Shown: positions 10,015-20,203, counted from the stretch's first letter. The stretch: 64,000 nt of DNA from Consotaella salsifontis (GCF_900167365.1 NZ_FUXL01000018.1:32451-96450), one strand, 5' to 3'. Numbers and translations: made by a program. Notes: generated by a model not told the origin, from the sequence alone.

Positions 10015-10044
10015 GAAGAGCGGGCAGGCTGGTGCCCGCTCTTC
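10015..10044 (-). terminator. Perfect 12-bp intercistronic hairpin between TAXI gene and fused permease
   Basis: GAAGAGCGGGCA (10015-10026) pairs exactly with TGCCCGCTCTTC (10033-10044) around a 6-base loop. It follows the TAXI binding-protein stop and precedes the permease gene on the minus strand. With only a weak U-run it fits partial termination or 3' stabilisation, giving more binding protein than permease. Confidence 0.6.
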
Positions 10045-10064
10045 TATGTGCGGCTAAGCGCCTG

Positions 10065-11087
10065 TTACTTCGTGAGGCCTGCTTCCTTATAGAAGCGCTC
10101 GGCGCCCGGATGGAGAGGAATGGCAACGCCGTCCAGAGCGGTCTCCTTGGTGATCGACTTGCCCTTGGAATGGCCGGCATCGAGAAGCTTGCGCGTGTTG
10201 TCGTTCCACAGCGCCTTCGTCACCTCGTAGATGAGGTCGTCGGGCTGATCGGCGCTCGTCACCCACTGCGCGCCGACAGACAGGGTCTGGACGTCGCCCT
10301 GCTGGCCTTCATAGGTGCCGGAGGGGATTGTGTTCTTCGCAAAGAACTGATGCTCTCCGATGACCTTCTCCGCGCCCTCGCCATCGATCGGCACGACCGT
10401 GATAGGCGTGCTGCTGGCGAGCTCGACGATGGCGCCGGCCGGGAAGCCGCCGACGAAGAAGAAAGCGTCCATCGCGCCGTCGCGCATCCGGTCCGCCGCC
10501 TGGTTGGGTTTCAGGTATTCAGGCTCCACCGACTTCTCATCCAGGCCATAGGCCTGAAGAATGAGCCGCGCGTCCACCAGCGTCCCCGAGCCCGGTTCGT
10601 CCAACGAAACGCGCTTGCCCTTCAGGTCGGCCACCGAGGTGATGCCCGAGTCCTTGCTGGCGATAAGATGGATGCTCTCGGGATAGAGGTTGGCGATGGC
10701 GCGGAGCTTCTCGACCTTGCCCTTGCCCTCGAAGACGCCCGTGCCGGTCTGCGCCCAATAGGCGACGTCCGACTGGGAAAAGCCAGATTCCACGGCACCG
10801 GAGCCGATGGCGTTGACGTTTGCGACCGAGCCGTTGGAGGCGATGGCCGTCGCCACTACGCCGGGTGCGCCGCAGCTGCCGCCTTCCTCGCAGGCGCGCG
10901 AGCCGGGGGGATTTGAGATCGCGTTGGCGATCAGCCCGCCGATCGGGAAGTAGGTGCCCGCCGTGCCGCCGGTGGCGATGCGGAAGAACTTCATGTCCTG
11001 CGCTTCTGATGGTCCGGAAAACGCAAAACCGGAAATAGCGACGGCGACAATCGCACCGAACAGCGAAAGGGGTCGGGTGTGCTTCAT
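10065..11087 (-). CDS. TAXI family TRAP transporter solute-binding protein
   Basis: A 340-residue periplasmic protein with a Sec signal peptide (MKHTRPLSLFGAIVAVAISG, cleavage near PSEAQ). The mature part starts FFRIATGGTAGTYFPIGGL, the hallmark of the TAXI family of TRAP receptors. A cysteine pair in ACEEGGSC may form a loop disulfide. The start at 11087 is set by AGAGGAGAG a few bases upstream; a longer open frame to 11372 has no family similarity. It heads a two-gene unit with the fused permease. The ligand is unknown; characterised members bind glutamate or 2-oxo acids. Confidence 0.93.
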   Translation of the reverse strand: MKHTRPLSLFGAIVAVAISGFAFSGPSEAQDMKFFRIATGGTAGTYFPIGGLIANAISNPPGSRACEEGGSCGAPGVVATAIASNGSVANVNAIGSGAVESGFSQSDVAYWAQTGTGVFEGKGKVEKLRAIANLYPESIHLIASKDSGITSVADLKGKRVSLDEPGSGTLVDARLILQAYGLDEKSVEPEYLKPNQAADRMRDGAMDAFFFVGGFPAGAIVELASSTPITVVPIDGEGAEKVIGEHQFFAKNTIPSGTYEGQQGDVQTLSVGAQWVTSADQPDDLIYEVTKALWNDNTRKLLDAGHSKGKSITKETALDGVAIPLHPGAERFYKEAGLTK

Positions 11088-11239
11088 TCCACTCTCCTCT
11101 TGTGGTGCCGCCGGAGGCTCCGGCGGCGTTCGGATGGAGAATGTTAAGCAGAATGAAAGCTTTGGGGAAAGCGCTTCAGGCCACAAAAGCGCCCGATATC
11201 GGCCTTTATCCTGGATTCTTGCCTGAATTGCAGTTTCTA

Positions 11240-11599
11240 TCAGCGATTGCCGCGATCCGGTGAGGCGCAAACGGTGGACCGTGTGAGGAATCGGCGCTCC
11301 CGCCCGTTGTCGAGAGAAAACATCCCGCCGCGTCCCGGCACGACGTCGATGATGAGATTGGTGTGCTTCCACACCTCGTATTGCGCGCCGCCGATATAGA
11401 ATGGCATGCCGCCAATCTCGCCGAGCTTGACGTCGCTGTCGCCGAGGATGAAATCGCCCTCAGGGTAGCACATGGGCGAGGAACCGTCGCAGCATCCGCC
11501 CGACTGGTGGAACATGACCGGGCCGTGATCGGCGACGATTTCCGCCAGAAGCGCGAGAGCTTCGGGTGTGGCGCTCACCTTGTTCAACGCTTCGCTCAT
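11240..11599 (-). CDS. DUF779 domain protein linked to aldehyde dehydrogenase
   Basis: A 119-residue cytoplasmic protein with the DUF779 pattern: FHQSGGCCDGSSPMCYP around residues 30-46 and GAQYEVWKHTNLIIDVVPGR later. The clustered cysteines suggest metal or redox chemistry, though the function is not established. DUF779 genes are regularly found beside AcoD/ExaC-type aldehyde dehydrogenases, as here, where it lies 81 bp downstream on the same strand. A GGGAGGAGGAG ribosome site directly precedes the ATG. A terminator sits between the two genes, so its expression is probably reduced or separate. Confidence 0.9.
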   Translation of the reverse strand: MSEALNKVSATPEALALLAEIVADHGPVMFHQSGGCCDGSSPMCYPEGDFILGDSDVKLGEIGGMPFYIGGAQYEVWKHTNLIIDVVPGRGGMFSLDNGRERRFLTRSTVCASPDRGNR

Positions 11600-11629
11600 C
11601 TCCTCCTCCCGAGGCAGACATCCAAATGG

Positions 11630-11661
11630 AAAACGCCCGGCCGGCGGAGGCCGACCGGGCG
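11630..11661 (-). terminator. Rho-independent terminator after aldehyde dehydrogenase
   Basis: CGCCCGGCCGGC (11634-11645) pairs with GCCGACCGGGCG (11650-11661) with one mismatch; on the minus strand it is followed by UUUU (11633-11630). It ends 20 bases after the dehydrogenase stop and 31 bases before the DUF779 start. Confidence 0.75.
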
Positions 11662-11680
11662 CATCGGCAAAGTCGCTCGA

Positions 11681-13204
<1,524 letters not shown>

Positions 13205-13225
13205 GATTGACCTCCCAGCATTTGA

Positions 13226-13247
13226 AGCGCCGCCTCCTCGCGGCGCT
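13226..13247. repeat. 8-bp inverted repeat in the aldehyde dehydrogenase 5' leader
   Basis: AGCGCCGC (13226-13233) and GCGGCGCT (13240-13247) are perfect complements around 6 bases. They lie just upstream of the ribosome site of the dehydrogenase gene. A leader hairpin is possible, but a GC-rich repeat of this size can occur by chance. Confidence 0.35.
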
Positions 13248-13310
13248 GCTGGGAATGAGTGTCTGCCGTTCGCCGGTTCAAGTCAGCCCGCTTGCAAAGA
13301 GCGAGGATTG

Positions 13311-13338
13311 CAACCTGTCGCAGAAGTGCGACAGGTTG
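13311..13338. promoter_or_regulatory. Perfect 12-bp inverted repeat, probable operator of the GAF-Fis regulator
   Basis: CAACCTGTCGCA (13311-13322), spacer GAAG, and TGCGACAGGTTG (13327-13338) form a perfect dyad about 107 bp before the aldehyde dehydrogenase start and just after the regulator's stop. A further half site TTGTCGCAGGT follows at 13337-13347. Neither strand shows a U-tract, which argues against a terminator. The position fits an upstream activator site for the adjacent Fis-type regulator; this is inference. Confidence 0.65.
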
Positions 13339-13347
13339 TCGCAGGTG

Positions 13348-14307
13348 CTAGGCGGCGTCGCTCGAGCGCTGGCGCCCCAGCTTTCGATGGAACGTCGCGC
13401 GGGAAATACCGATGCTGCGAGCCGCCGCCGAGACATTACCGCCGGCGCGCGCAAGGGCGCGGGCGAGGACTGCGCGCTCGGCATCGCCAAGGGTTTCGGA
13501 GGCTACCGACCCCAGAAGATCGGACGCCGGCACGGGGTTGGCCGACAGATCGCCCTTGAGCCCCAGGGCGCGGCGAGCGCTATGAGTCGCGCCGACGACG
13601 AGATCATCTGCATCGATGGCGATCAGCGCGCCGGCATTGCGCTCGTCGCTCGATACCAGAGTGATCCGCGCCTTGGGAAAGGCCTCTCGAAAAATCTCGG
13701 CCTCGATCCGCCGTGCTGTCTCCGTCACTGTGAGGGAGATGAGCGAGGCGACTCCTTGGGAAAGGTCGTCGCGGCAGGAGGAGACGTCGATGACGCCGGC
13801 GAGCGACCCGGTGTGGTCGTGCAAGGGGGCCGCCATGCACCCCAGGACGACGTTGCGCGCCATGAAGTGCTGATCGCGGTGGATCGTAACCGGCCTGTGC
13901 TCGATGAGGCATGTGCCGATGCCGTTGGTGCCTTCTTCCGCCTCGCTCCACACCGCGCCGGTCCAGAGCCCCCAGTTCTCAAAGGTCGAATCGTCACCGG
14001 CCGCGCCACGTCGATCGACCGGGATGCCGTTGCTGTCGGCCAGAAGAACGCAGCATCCGATGCCGCCGACGGCTTGAAACAGCCGGTCGAGATTGGGTGA
14101 TGCAATTCGAACAAGAGGTTCCATGCGCGAGCGGACCTCGCGGAACTCCTTCGCGCTGAGCCGCTTGGGCGGTGTCCGACACTGGGGATCGAGGCCATGA
14201 AGGCGCGCGGAGCGGCTCCACGACGCGACGAGCGGCGACCGGGCTGCCTCGTTGGCGGCAATGGCCGCCTCGATGGCAGAGGAATGGTCGGTGTGAACGG
14301 ACTGCAT
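13348..14307 (-). CDS. GAF domain and Fis-type helix-turn-helix regulator (AcoR-like, no AAA+ domain)
   Basis: A 319-residue regulator. The N-terminus contains SWSRSARLHGLDP, typical of AcoR-like activators. A GAF sensor domain spans about residues 75-195, and the C-terminus is a Fis-type helix-turn-helix (AGGNVSAAARSIGISRATF). The central AAA+ sigma-54-interaction domain found in AcoR is absent: there is no GAFTGA, Walker A or Walker B motif, and the length is about half. It is therefore unlikely to activate sigma-54 directly. It is immediately upstream of the aldehyde dehydrogenase on the same strand and probably controls it through the dyad at 13311-13338. Confidence 0.9.
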   Translation of the reverse strand: MQSVHTDHSSAIEAAIAANEAARSPLVASWSRSARLHGLDPQCRTPPKRLSAKEFREVRSRMEPLVRIASPNLDRLFQAVGGIGCCVLLADSNGIPVDRRGAAGDDSTFENWGLWTGAVWSEAEEGTNGIGTCLIEHRPVTIHRDQHFMARNVVLGCMAAPLHDHTGSLAGVIDVSSCRDDLSQGVASLISLTVTETARRIEAEIFREAFPKARITLVSSDERNAGALIAIDADDLVVGATHSARRALGLKGDLSANPVPASDLLGSVASETLGDAERAVLARALARAGGNVSAAARSIGISRATFHRKLGRQRSSDAA

Positions 14308-14607
14308 GCGTCATCCTCCCGTGGCGCGGCTGCGGTTCGATCGAAGCTTGCGGCCTTCGTCCTCCTTCGGGCCACGGTCTTTTTATAGCGTTCTAATGTG
14401 CGGCGGAAAATCCTCCCGACATTCGATCGGGGAATTTATCTCGAAAAGTGGCGGGCGCACTCGGTTTAAGCGGCTATCCCGAATACATCAAAATTCGTTG
14501 ATACGAGCGCAGGCGCCTCGCATCGCCTACGGCTCAAGGTGCTCGCTCATGCGCCGAGCGGCCCGTGCCGGCGGTTCTCTCCCACCGGCACGGCCAATCT
14601 TGTCTGA
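14308..14607. other. Intergenic region between sugar-binding protein gene and GAF-Fis regulator
   Basis: About 300 bp without a protein gene. It holds the promoter side of the regulator (start 14307, minus strand), with a moderately AT-rich part at 14385-14500, and near the other end the hairpin at 14563-14593 that follows the sugar-binding protein gene. Nothing else was recognised. Confidence 0.5.
14563..14593 (-). terminator. Hairpin after the sugar-binding protein gene
   Basis: CCGTGCCGG (14563-14571) and CCGGCACGG (14585-14593) are exact complements, 15 bases past the stop of the binding-protein gene on the minus strand. No U-tract follows, so it is a weak terminator or an mRNA end-stabilising structure. 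Confidence 0.55.
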
Positions 14608-15555
14608 TCAATCGTAAAGGACGGCGGCGATCTTGGGATCGTCGATGTTCGTCTTGTCGTACCAGAAGAAGCCGGTGTCGATGTTCTTCTCGACCTTTTC
14701 GCCCTTGGCGGCCGCCACGGCGGCCTTGACGGTCTCGTAGCCGATGCCGACCGGGTTCTGCGTGATGGCGCCGGCCATCAACCCATCGCGGATCGCCTGC
14801 TTCTGAGCGGCGCCCGAGTCGTAGCCGATGACGACGACATCTTTCTTACCCATCTCGCGCACGCCGTTGATGACGCCGACCGCCGAGCCTTCGTTGGCGC
14901 CGAAGATACCGGCGAGGTCGGGGTTGCCCTGGAGGATCGACTTGGTGAGCTCTGTCGACTGGAGCTGGTCGCCGCCGCCATATTGGACGGTGACGATCTC
15001 GATGTCGGGGTACTTCTCCTTGATGCGATTGACGAAGCCGTCGCGGCGATCGATGCCGGTGCGGCTTGTCTGGTCGTGAACGACCACGGCGACCTGTCCC
15101 TTGCCGCCGATGAGCTCGGCCATCTTGTCAGCGGCGAGAGCCGCGGCGGCAACGTTGTCGGTCGCGGCGGTGGCGAGCGGAATGTCACTGTCGACGCCGG
15201 AATCGAAGGCGATGACGGGGATTTTCTGCTCTTGCGCCTGCTTCAGAAGCGGAATGGCGGCCTGGCTATCAAGCGCCGCGAATCCGATGGCGCTCGGATG
15301 TTTGGCGAGGGCGGCGGCGAGCATGTCGATCTGGCGGTCGACCATGCTCTCATTGTCCGGCCCCTCGAACGTGACCTCGACGCCGAGTTCGGCCGCCGCC
15401 TTGTCCGCGCCGGTCTTCACGGCCTGCCAGAACTGATGCTGGAAGCCCTTGGAGATCAACGGGATGTACATCTTGTCCTGTGCAGATGCGCCCATGGTGG
15501 GGGCCAGCAACGCTGCGGCGCAGATGGCGCCGAGAAGAACGCGACGGGTAAACAT
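14608..15555 (-). CDS. Sugar ABC transporter substrate-binding protein (RbsB-like)
   Basis: A 315-residue periplasmic binding protein with a signal peptide (MFTRRVLLGAICAAALLAPT, cleavage near ASAQD). The mature part is a type I sugar-binding fold (Peripla_BP_4) with features such as FWQAVKTGADKAAAELGVEV and GIFGANEGSAVGVI. The ATG at 15555 is preferred to a TTG one codon upstream because GGAGG lies 7 bases before it. It is the last gene of an ATPase-permease-binding protein operon. The divergent catabolic genes point to L-fucose or L-arabinose as cargo, but the sequence alone does not decide. Confidence 0.93.
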   Translation of the reverse strand: MFTRRVLLGAICAAALLAPTMGASAQDKMYIPLISKGFQHQFWQAVKTGADKAAAELGVEVTFEGPDNESMVDRQIDMLAAALAKHPSAIGFAALDSQAAIPLLKQAQEQKIPVIAFDSGVDSDIPLATAATDNVAAAALAADKMAELIGGKGQVAVVVHDQTSRTGIDRRDGFVNRIKEKYPDIEIVTVQYGGGDQLQSTELTKSILQGNPDLAGIFGANEGSAVGVINGVREMGKKDVVVIGYDSGAAQKQAIRDGLMAGAITQNPVGIGYETVKAAVAAAKGEKVEKNIDTGFFWYDKTNIDDPKIAAVLYD

Positions 15556-15627
15556 CAACTTCCTCCGATTGATTGATCTGGGGATGACGCACGCGAGGGG
15601 AGCGTTGGCCGCTCTCTTGTTTCAGGT

Positions 15628-16632
15628 TCAGCCCATCTTCCGGCGTCGCATCATGTCGGCATAGACGGCCATGATGATGATCGCGCCGGTGACGACGGTC
15701 TGCCACTCCTGCGCCACCGAAAGGATGCGCAGGCCGTTGGTAAGGACCGCCATGATGAGCGCCCCGATGAGAGTTCCGAGAATCGTGCCGCGCCCGCCCG
15801 AGAGCGACGTGCCGCCGATGACGACGGCGGCGATGGCTTCCAATTCGTAGCCTTGGCCGAGAGCCGGCTGGGCCGAGTTGAGGCGCGAAGCGATCAGCAG
15901 CCCGGCGATGCCGCAGATTCCTCCGGAAAGGGCGTAGATGCCCATCTTCCAGGCATCCACGTTGACGCCCGAAAGGCGCACCGATTCTTCGTTGGAGCCG
16001 AGCGCGAAAGTGTAGCGGCCGAGCACGGTGCGTTCCAGGATGTAGCTCGCGGCAAAGGCGGTCAGGAAGAGGATGAGCACACCGTTTGGCAGGGGCAGGG
16101 ACGGCAGAACGGCGCCGATCAGGGAGCCGCGGGAAATCTCTGTGAAGCCGGGCGTGTCGTTGAAATAGATCGGCTTGGTGCCGGAGATGACCAGGGAAAG
16201 GCCCTTGAGCATCAGCATCATGCCGAGCGTGGCGATGAACGGCGGGATCTTCATCTTGGCGACGAAGAAGCCAGAGGTGAGGCCGCATAAGGCGCCGGTG
16301 CCGATGGCCGCGACGATGCCGAGCGGGAGCGGCAGGCCCCAATAGGTGAGGACCACGCCGGTGATGACGGCACAGAAGGTCATCAAGGTTCCGACCGAAA
16401 GATCGATGCCGCCGGTGATGATGACGAGCGTGACGCCGACGGCCAGGACGCCATTGACCGCCGTCGCCTGAAGGATCGCGATGATATTGGCGGTCTGCAT
16501 GAAGTTCGGCGACGCCAGCGAGAAGCCGATCAACAGCAGAACCAAGCTGGCGAAGGCGAGGAGCTTTTGGTAGGCGCCGGCGCCGAGGGAAAAGCCGGAC
16601 TTTGCCCGTGATGTTTCGGCGGTCGTGCTCAT
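15628..16632 (-). CDS. Sugar ABC transporter permease (RbsC-like)
   Basis: A 334-residue inner-membrane permease of the BPD_transp_2 family, with about ten helices and the conserved segments [15 protein letters not shown] and [20 protein letters not shown] that contact the ATPase. The start at 16632 ([11 protein letters not shown]) overlaps the ATPase stop by four bases (ATGA), showing coupling within the importer operon. A longer reading frame upstream lies entirely inside the ATPase gene and is rejected. Confidence 0.94.
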   Translation of the reverse strand: MSTTAETSRAKSGFSLGAGAYQKLLAFASLVLLLIGFSLASPNFMQTANIIAILQATAVNGVLAVGVTLVIITGGIDLSVGTLMTFCAVITGVVLTYWGLPLPLGIVAAIGTGALCGLTSGFFVAKMKIPPFIATLGMMLMLKGLSLVISGTKPIYFNDTPGFTEISRGSLIGAVLPSLPLPNGVLILFLTAFAASYILERTVLGRYTFALGSNEESVRLSGVNVDAWKMGIYALSGGICGIAGLLIASRLNSAQPALGQGYELEAIAAVVIGGTSLSGGRGTILGTLIGALIMAVLTNGLRILSVAQEWQTVVTGAIIIMAVYADMMRRRKMG

Positions 16633-18155
16633 GCGGGTTCTCCGACAGGTTCCATGGCGCTCTCGCGCAGCGTCGCGAGGTGCATGATTTCCTCCTGCGT
16701 GGTCTTTCCTCCGCCCGGCAGGATGCCGGTCAGCCGTCCCTCGCACATCACGGCGATGCGGTGGCTGAGACGCAGCACCTCCGGCAGCTCCGAGGAAATC
16801 ACGATGACGGCGCGACCCTGGGCGGCGAGGCTTTGCAGCAGCTTGTGGATCTCGGCCTTGGCGCCGACGTCGATGCCGCGCGTCGGCTCGTCGAAAATCA
16901 GAATTTCGCAGTCCCGGAGCAGCCACTTGGCCACCACCACCTTCTGCTGATTGCCACCGGACAGAAGCCGAACCTCCTGGCGGTCGGACGGGGTGCGGAT
17001 GCCGAGAAGGGAGATGTATTTCGCCGCCTCGCCGCGCATTCCTTTTTCGTCGAGCTGGCCGGCGCGGTTCGTGAACCGGTCGAGGCTGGCCATGACGATG
17101 TTGGCGCGCACGTCCATGCCGACCGCCAGGCCGAAATGCTTGCGATCCTCGGAGAGATAACCGATGCCGGCGGCGACCGCATCGGCCGGCGCGCGGATGT
17201 GGCAGCGGTTGCCGTTGATGAAGATCTCGCCGGCCTCGATGGGGTCCGCGCCGAAGATCGCCCGCGCGACCTCGGTCCGGCCCGCGCCCATGAGCCCCGC
17301 GAAGCCGAGGATCTCGCCCTTCTTTACGGAGAAGCTGACGTCGCGGATCTCCCGTCCGCGCCGAAGGCCCTTGACCTCAAAGGCCACAGGAGCCGCCGAT
17401 AGGTCCGGGATGACGGCGGCCTCGTCGCTGAGCGAGCGTCCCACCATCATGGAAATGATCTGCCCGATCGGGGTGGATGCGGCCGGAACCGTGCCCACGG
17501 TCTCGCCATCGCGCATGACGGTGACGCGATCGGCGATGCGCTTCAGCTCGTCCATCTTGTGGGAAATATAGATGATGCCGACGCCCTCGCTCTTGAGGCG
17601 GCGGATGATGACGAAGAGCTCCTCGATCTCCGCGTCGTTCAGCGCTGCGGTCGGTTCGTCCATGATAAGGACTCGCGAGCGGAAGGAGAGGGCCTTGGCG
17701 ATCTCGACCATCTGCTGCTTGGCGATCGTCAGGCGTTCGACCTTGGTGCGCGGATCGAGATGAAGGTTCATCGCGGCGAAGATTTCGTCGGCTCGACGGT
17801 TCAGCGCAGCCTCGTCCAGTCGCCCGAAGCGCAGGCGCGGCTCCCGGCCGATGAAGATGTTCTGCGCCACCGACAGGTCATTCATCAGGGAAAGCTCCTG
17901 GTGAATGATTGAGATGCCGAGCGCCTGGGCGGCACGAGGGCCATCGATCGTCACTTCGTTGCCGCCGACGCGGATCGTCCCTCCATCCTTGGCATAGACG
18001 CCGGAGAGGATCTTCATCAGCGTCGACTTGCCGGCCCCGTTCTCCCCCATGAGAGCGTGAACCTCACCCGATCGCAGCTCGAAATCGACGTTCTTGAGCG
18101 CGTGCACGCCGGGGAAGATCTTCTCGATGCCGCGCATCTCGATGAGATCAGCCAT
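16629..18155 (-). CDS. Sugar ABC transporter ATP-binding protein (RbsA-like, two nucleotide-binding domains)
   Basis: A 508-residue tandem ABC ATPase of the carbohydrate uptake class 2 type. Domain 1 has Walker [10 protein letters not shown] at residues 37-45 and Walker [11 protein letters not shown]; domain 2 has the degenerate A-site [12 protein letters not shown], the signature LSGGNQQK and Walker [14 protein letters not shown]. It powers the RbsC-like permease and is the first gene of the importer operon, divergent from the DeoR regulator across a 450-bp control region. Confidence 0.95.
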   Translation of the reverse strand: MADLIEMRGIEKIFPGVHALKNVDFELRSGEVHALMGENGAGKSTLMKILSGVYAKDGGTIRVGGNEVTIDGPRAAQALGISIIHQELSLMNDLSVAQNIFIGREPRLRFGRLDEAALNRRADEIFAAMNLHLDPRTKVERLTIAKQQMVEIAKALSFRSRVLIMDEPTAALNDAEIEELFVIIRRLKSEGVGIIYISHKMDELKRIADRVTVMRDGETVGTVPAASTPIGQIISMMVGRSLSDEAAVIPDLSAAPVAFEVKGLRRGREIRDVSFSVKKGEILGFAGLMGAGRTEVARAIFGADPIEAGEIFINGNRCHIRAPADAVAAGIGYLSEDRKHFGLAVGMDVRANIVMASLDRFTNRAGQLDEKGMRGEAAKYISLLGIRTPSDRQEVRLLSGGNQQKVVVAKWLLRDCEILIFDEPTRGIDVGAKAEIHKLLQSLAAQGRAVIVISSELPEVLRLSHRIAVMCEGRLTGILPGGGKTTQEEIMHLATLRESAMEPVGEPA

Positions 18156-18270
18156 GGCTAGACCGTCTCCCGCTGCGTTGCAGGCAAGGAGCCGGCATCG
18201 CATGGGCATAGAAATCCATCTCGCCGCGGCGCGCTTGATGCGCCGAGACGTCCACAGCCTCTGATCATCG

Positions 18271-18371
18271 GACAAATACCTCCCAGTATTTTGTCGTCCG
18301 TTCCTCCAGGGGCGCCGTTCGATACAGCGACCACAAATTGTCTAACGCCGCGCAGGACGAAAGACAAATAA
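18271..18371. promoter_or_regulatory. Cluster of GACAAA(A)TA-like repeats, candidate DeoR operators
   Basis: GACAAATAC (18271-18279) faces GTATTTTGTC (18286-18295), its near-exact complement. CACAAATTGTC lies at 18332-18342 and GACAAATAA at 18363-18371. The copies occur in both orientations in the importer promoter region. DeoR-family repressors often bind several short repeats, so these are plausible operators; this rests on pattern only. Confidence 0.5.
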
Positions 18372-18572
18372 CTCAAGCCTCACTCTTCAACGCCACGTGA
18401 GTGATTGGCGACCGCAACGCAGGGCGATCCTCTTTGCAAAAACTCTATGCGCAAGATCACGTTTCCTCCCAGAACCGCGCTCCGATGATGGAGCTTTGCT
18501 CATTTATCCGCGCTACGCAACCGCAACTTTCGCGGAAAATGATCAGAAATGCGAACTTTTGCAAAAAGCCGA

Positions 18573-18601
18573 TTGACCGGCTGGAGACGCAGACGATAGC
18601 A
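18573..18601 (+). promoter_or_regulatory. Possible promoter of the DeoR regulator operon
   Basis: TTGACC (18573-18578) and ATAGCA (18596-18601) are separated by 17 bases. Transcription would begin very near the start codon, so the mRNA could be leaderless or nearly so, which would agree with the lack of a well-spaced ribosome site. Confidence 0.35.
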
Positions 18602-18602
18602 T

Positions 18603-19496
18603 GTGGCCATGCTTAAGGAAGATCGCCTTAAAAGTATTCTAAAGTATATAGAAGGGAAAACCGCGGCATCCTACCGTGAGCTTTCAGCGATCGTTGACGT
18701 TTCGAGCGCCACCTTGCGCCGCGACGTGGAGGATCTTGACAGGCAGGGGCTTCTGCGCCGGGTGCGCGGGGGCGTCGCGCCGCTCGACACGGTGGAGCGC
18801 CAGCCGCTGCCATCCTACTTTTTCAGCGAGGAAGAAGCACGCCATGCCGATGCCAAGGACGCCATCGCCTCGGCCGCGCTGTCGCTTTGCCATGTGCCGG
18901 ACACGCTCATTCTCTTTGGCGGCACGACGGTGGCCCGCTTCGCTGAACACCTGCCGCGCGCCGGGCTGACGGTGCTGACGAATTCGCTGCCGGTGGTCAA
19001 TCATCTGACGGCGCACACGGACAACCGCACCTTCATGACCGGCGGTCAGGTCTTCGGCCAGTCGGGCATCGTTCTTTCCCCGTTCGAGGCCGACTCGATG
19101 CGGCAGGTGGCGGCGAGCACGTTCTTCATCGGCTGCCATGCCGTGAGCACGGCGGGCATCCTGGAGGAGGACCCGATGCCGATCCAGGTGTTCAACGCGT
19201 TGCGCCGGCAGGCCGAACGGCTGGTGGTTCTCGCGGACAGCTCGAAATTTCTCGCGGGGCGAAGCCTGGTGCTGTGCCCGCTGAAGGCGGTCGACGTGTT
19301 CGTGACGGACGACGGCATCTCCGAGCGCAGCCACCAGATGCTGGTGGACGAGGGGGTCACGGTTCTGGTCGCGCCGACCGGCCGCGTTTCATCGAGCAGG
19401 GATGCGTCTCGCGCGGGAGACAACGGAGGAGAGGCCGCCGGCGGCCGCCGGGAGGCGGGGATCGTCAGGGGTGGCGGCGTTTTGGAGGCATCATGA
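18603..19496 (+). CDS. DeoR/GlpR family transcriptional regulator of sugar metabolism
   Basis: A repressor of 297 residues (295 if the ATG at 18609 is used instead of the GTG at 18603). The N-terminal DeoR helix-turn-helix (AASYRELSAIVDVSSATLRR) is followed by the sugar-phosphate sensor domain with FGGTTVARFA and LTNSLPVVNHL, the pattern of a ligand-binding isomerase-like fold. The last 40 residues form an unusual Gly/Arg/Ser-rich tail. The gene overlaps the aldolase start (ATGA, 19493-19496) and is divergent from the sugar importer, so it likely represses both operons until a sugar phosphate accumulates. Confidence 0.92.
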   Translation: MAMLKEDRLKSILKYIEGKTAASYRELSAIVDVSSATLRRDVEDLDRQGLLRRVRGGVAPLDTVERQPLPSYFFSEEEARHADAKDAIASAALSLCHVPDTLILFGGTTVARFAEHLPRAGLTVLTNSLPVVNHLTAHTDNRTFMTGGQVFGQSGIVLSPFEADSMRQVAASTFFIGCHAVSTAGILEEDPMPIQVFNALRRQAERLVVLADSSKFLAGRSLVLCPLKAVDVFVTDDGISERSHQMLVDEGVTVLVAPTGRVSSSRDASRAGDNGGEAAGGRREAGIVRGGGVLEAS

Positions 19497-20203
19497 CGGA
19501 CAATTATCAAGGTATCCGGGAAGAGATGATCGCGACCTGCCGGCGGATGAACGCGGCGGGGCTCAACACGGGATCGTCGGGAAATCTCAGCGTGCGCATC
19601 GACGGCGGGCTGCTGATCACGCCCTCGGGCATCCCCTACGACGTCATGAGGCCCGAGCAGATCGTCGAGATGGACGAAGACGGGCGCTATTACGGCGACT
19701 TCATCCCGTCGTCGGAGTGGCGCTTCCACTACGACATTCAGAAGGCGCGACCCGACATCAAGGTGGTGCTCCACAGCCACGCGGTCCATTGCGCGATCCT
19801 GGCCTGCTGCCGGATGGATATTCCGCCGATCCACTACATGGTCGGCGTTGGCGGCGGTTCGGTCGTCCGGTGTTCGGGCTATGCGCCGTTCGGCACCCAG
19901 GCGCTTTCCAATGAAGCCCTGAAAGCTCTCGGCCCTCGCAACGCGTGCCTGCTCGGCAACCACGGCGTCATCGCCCTGGGCCAAACGATGACGCAGGCGT
20001 TCGGTGTGCTCGAGGAGGTCGAGAACCTCGCGCGCATCTATATCGGAACGCGCACCCTCGGCGCCGGCGTGCTCCTGAGCGATGCCGACATGGACGTGGT
20101 TCTTCAGCGCTTCAAGACATACGGCAAGCAGGCGGGGGAGATCGATCCGTCGATCGCCGAGCGGGTGGAGCCGCCGGCCCATGGCGGTGCGTCGCGGAGG
20201 TGA
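19493..20203 (+). CDS. fucA: Class II aldolase, L-fuculose-phosphate aldolase (FucA) type
   Basis: A 236-residue zinc aldolase. Expected residues are visible: SSEWRFH with the catalytic Glu, LHSHAVHCAIL with two zinc histidines, and GNHGVIALG with the third. FucA splits L-fuculose-1-phosphate into dihydroxyacetone phosphate and L-lactaldehyde. The ATG at 19493 overlaps the regulator's stop and has TTGGAGG upstream; a longer frame from 19274 lies inside the regulator. It is the first enzyme gene of the catabolic operon, followed by fucI. A related class II aldolase acting on rhamnulose-phosphate or ribulose-phosphate cannot be fully excluded. Confidence 0.85.
   Translation: MTDNYQGIREEMIATCRRMNAAGLNTGSSGNLSVRIDGGLLITPSGIPYDVMRPEQIVEMDEDGRYYGDFIPSSEWRFHYDIQKARPDIKVVLHSHAVHCAILACCRMDIPPIHYMVGVGGGSVVRCSGYAPFGTQALSNEALKALGPRNACLLGNHGVIALGQTMTQAFGVLEEVENLARIYIGTRTLGAGVLLSDADMDVVLQRFKTYGKQAGEIDPSIAERVEPPAHGGASRR

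Larger units (their letters stand above)
18156..18602. other. Divergent control region between sugar importer and DeoR regulator
   Basis: About 450 bp with no protein gene and lower GC than its surroundings. It contains several copies of a GACAAA(A)TA-like motif at 18271-18371 and a possible promoter for the regulator at 18573-18601. It must hold the promoters of both the importer operon (-) and the catabolic operon (+). Confidence 0.6.

Noticed and set aside
7899..10016. Open frame of 705 codons on the plus strand opposite the fused TRAP permease
   Set aside because: Same charged low-complexity composition; the opposite strand encodes a complete, well-conserved permease.
10065..11372. Longer start for the TAXI binding protein
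   Set aside because: The extension precedes a good signal peptide and ribosome site at 11087 and overlaps the DUF779 gene.
13205..13347. Sigma-54 promoter before the aldehyde dehydrogenase
   Set aside because: No GG-N10-GC pair matching the -24/-12 consensus was found, and the regulator has no sigma-54 activation domain.
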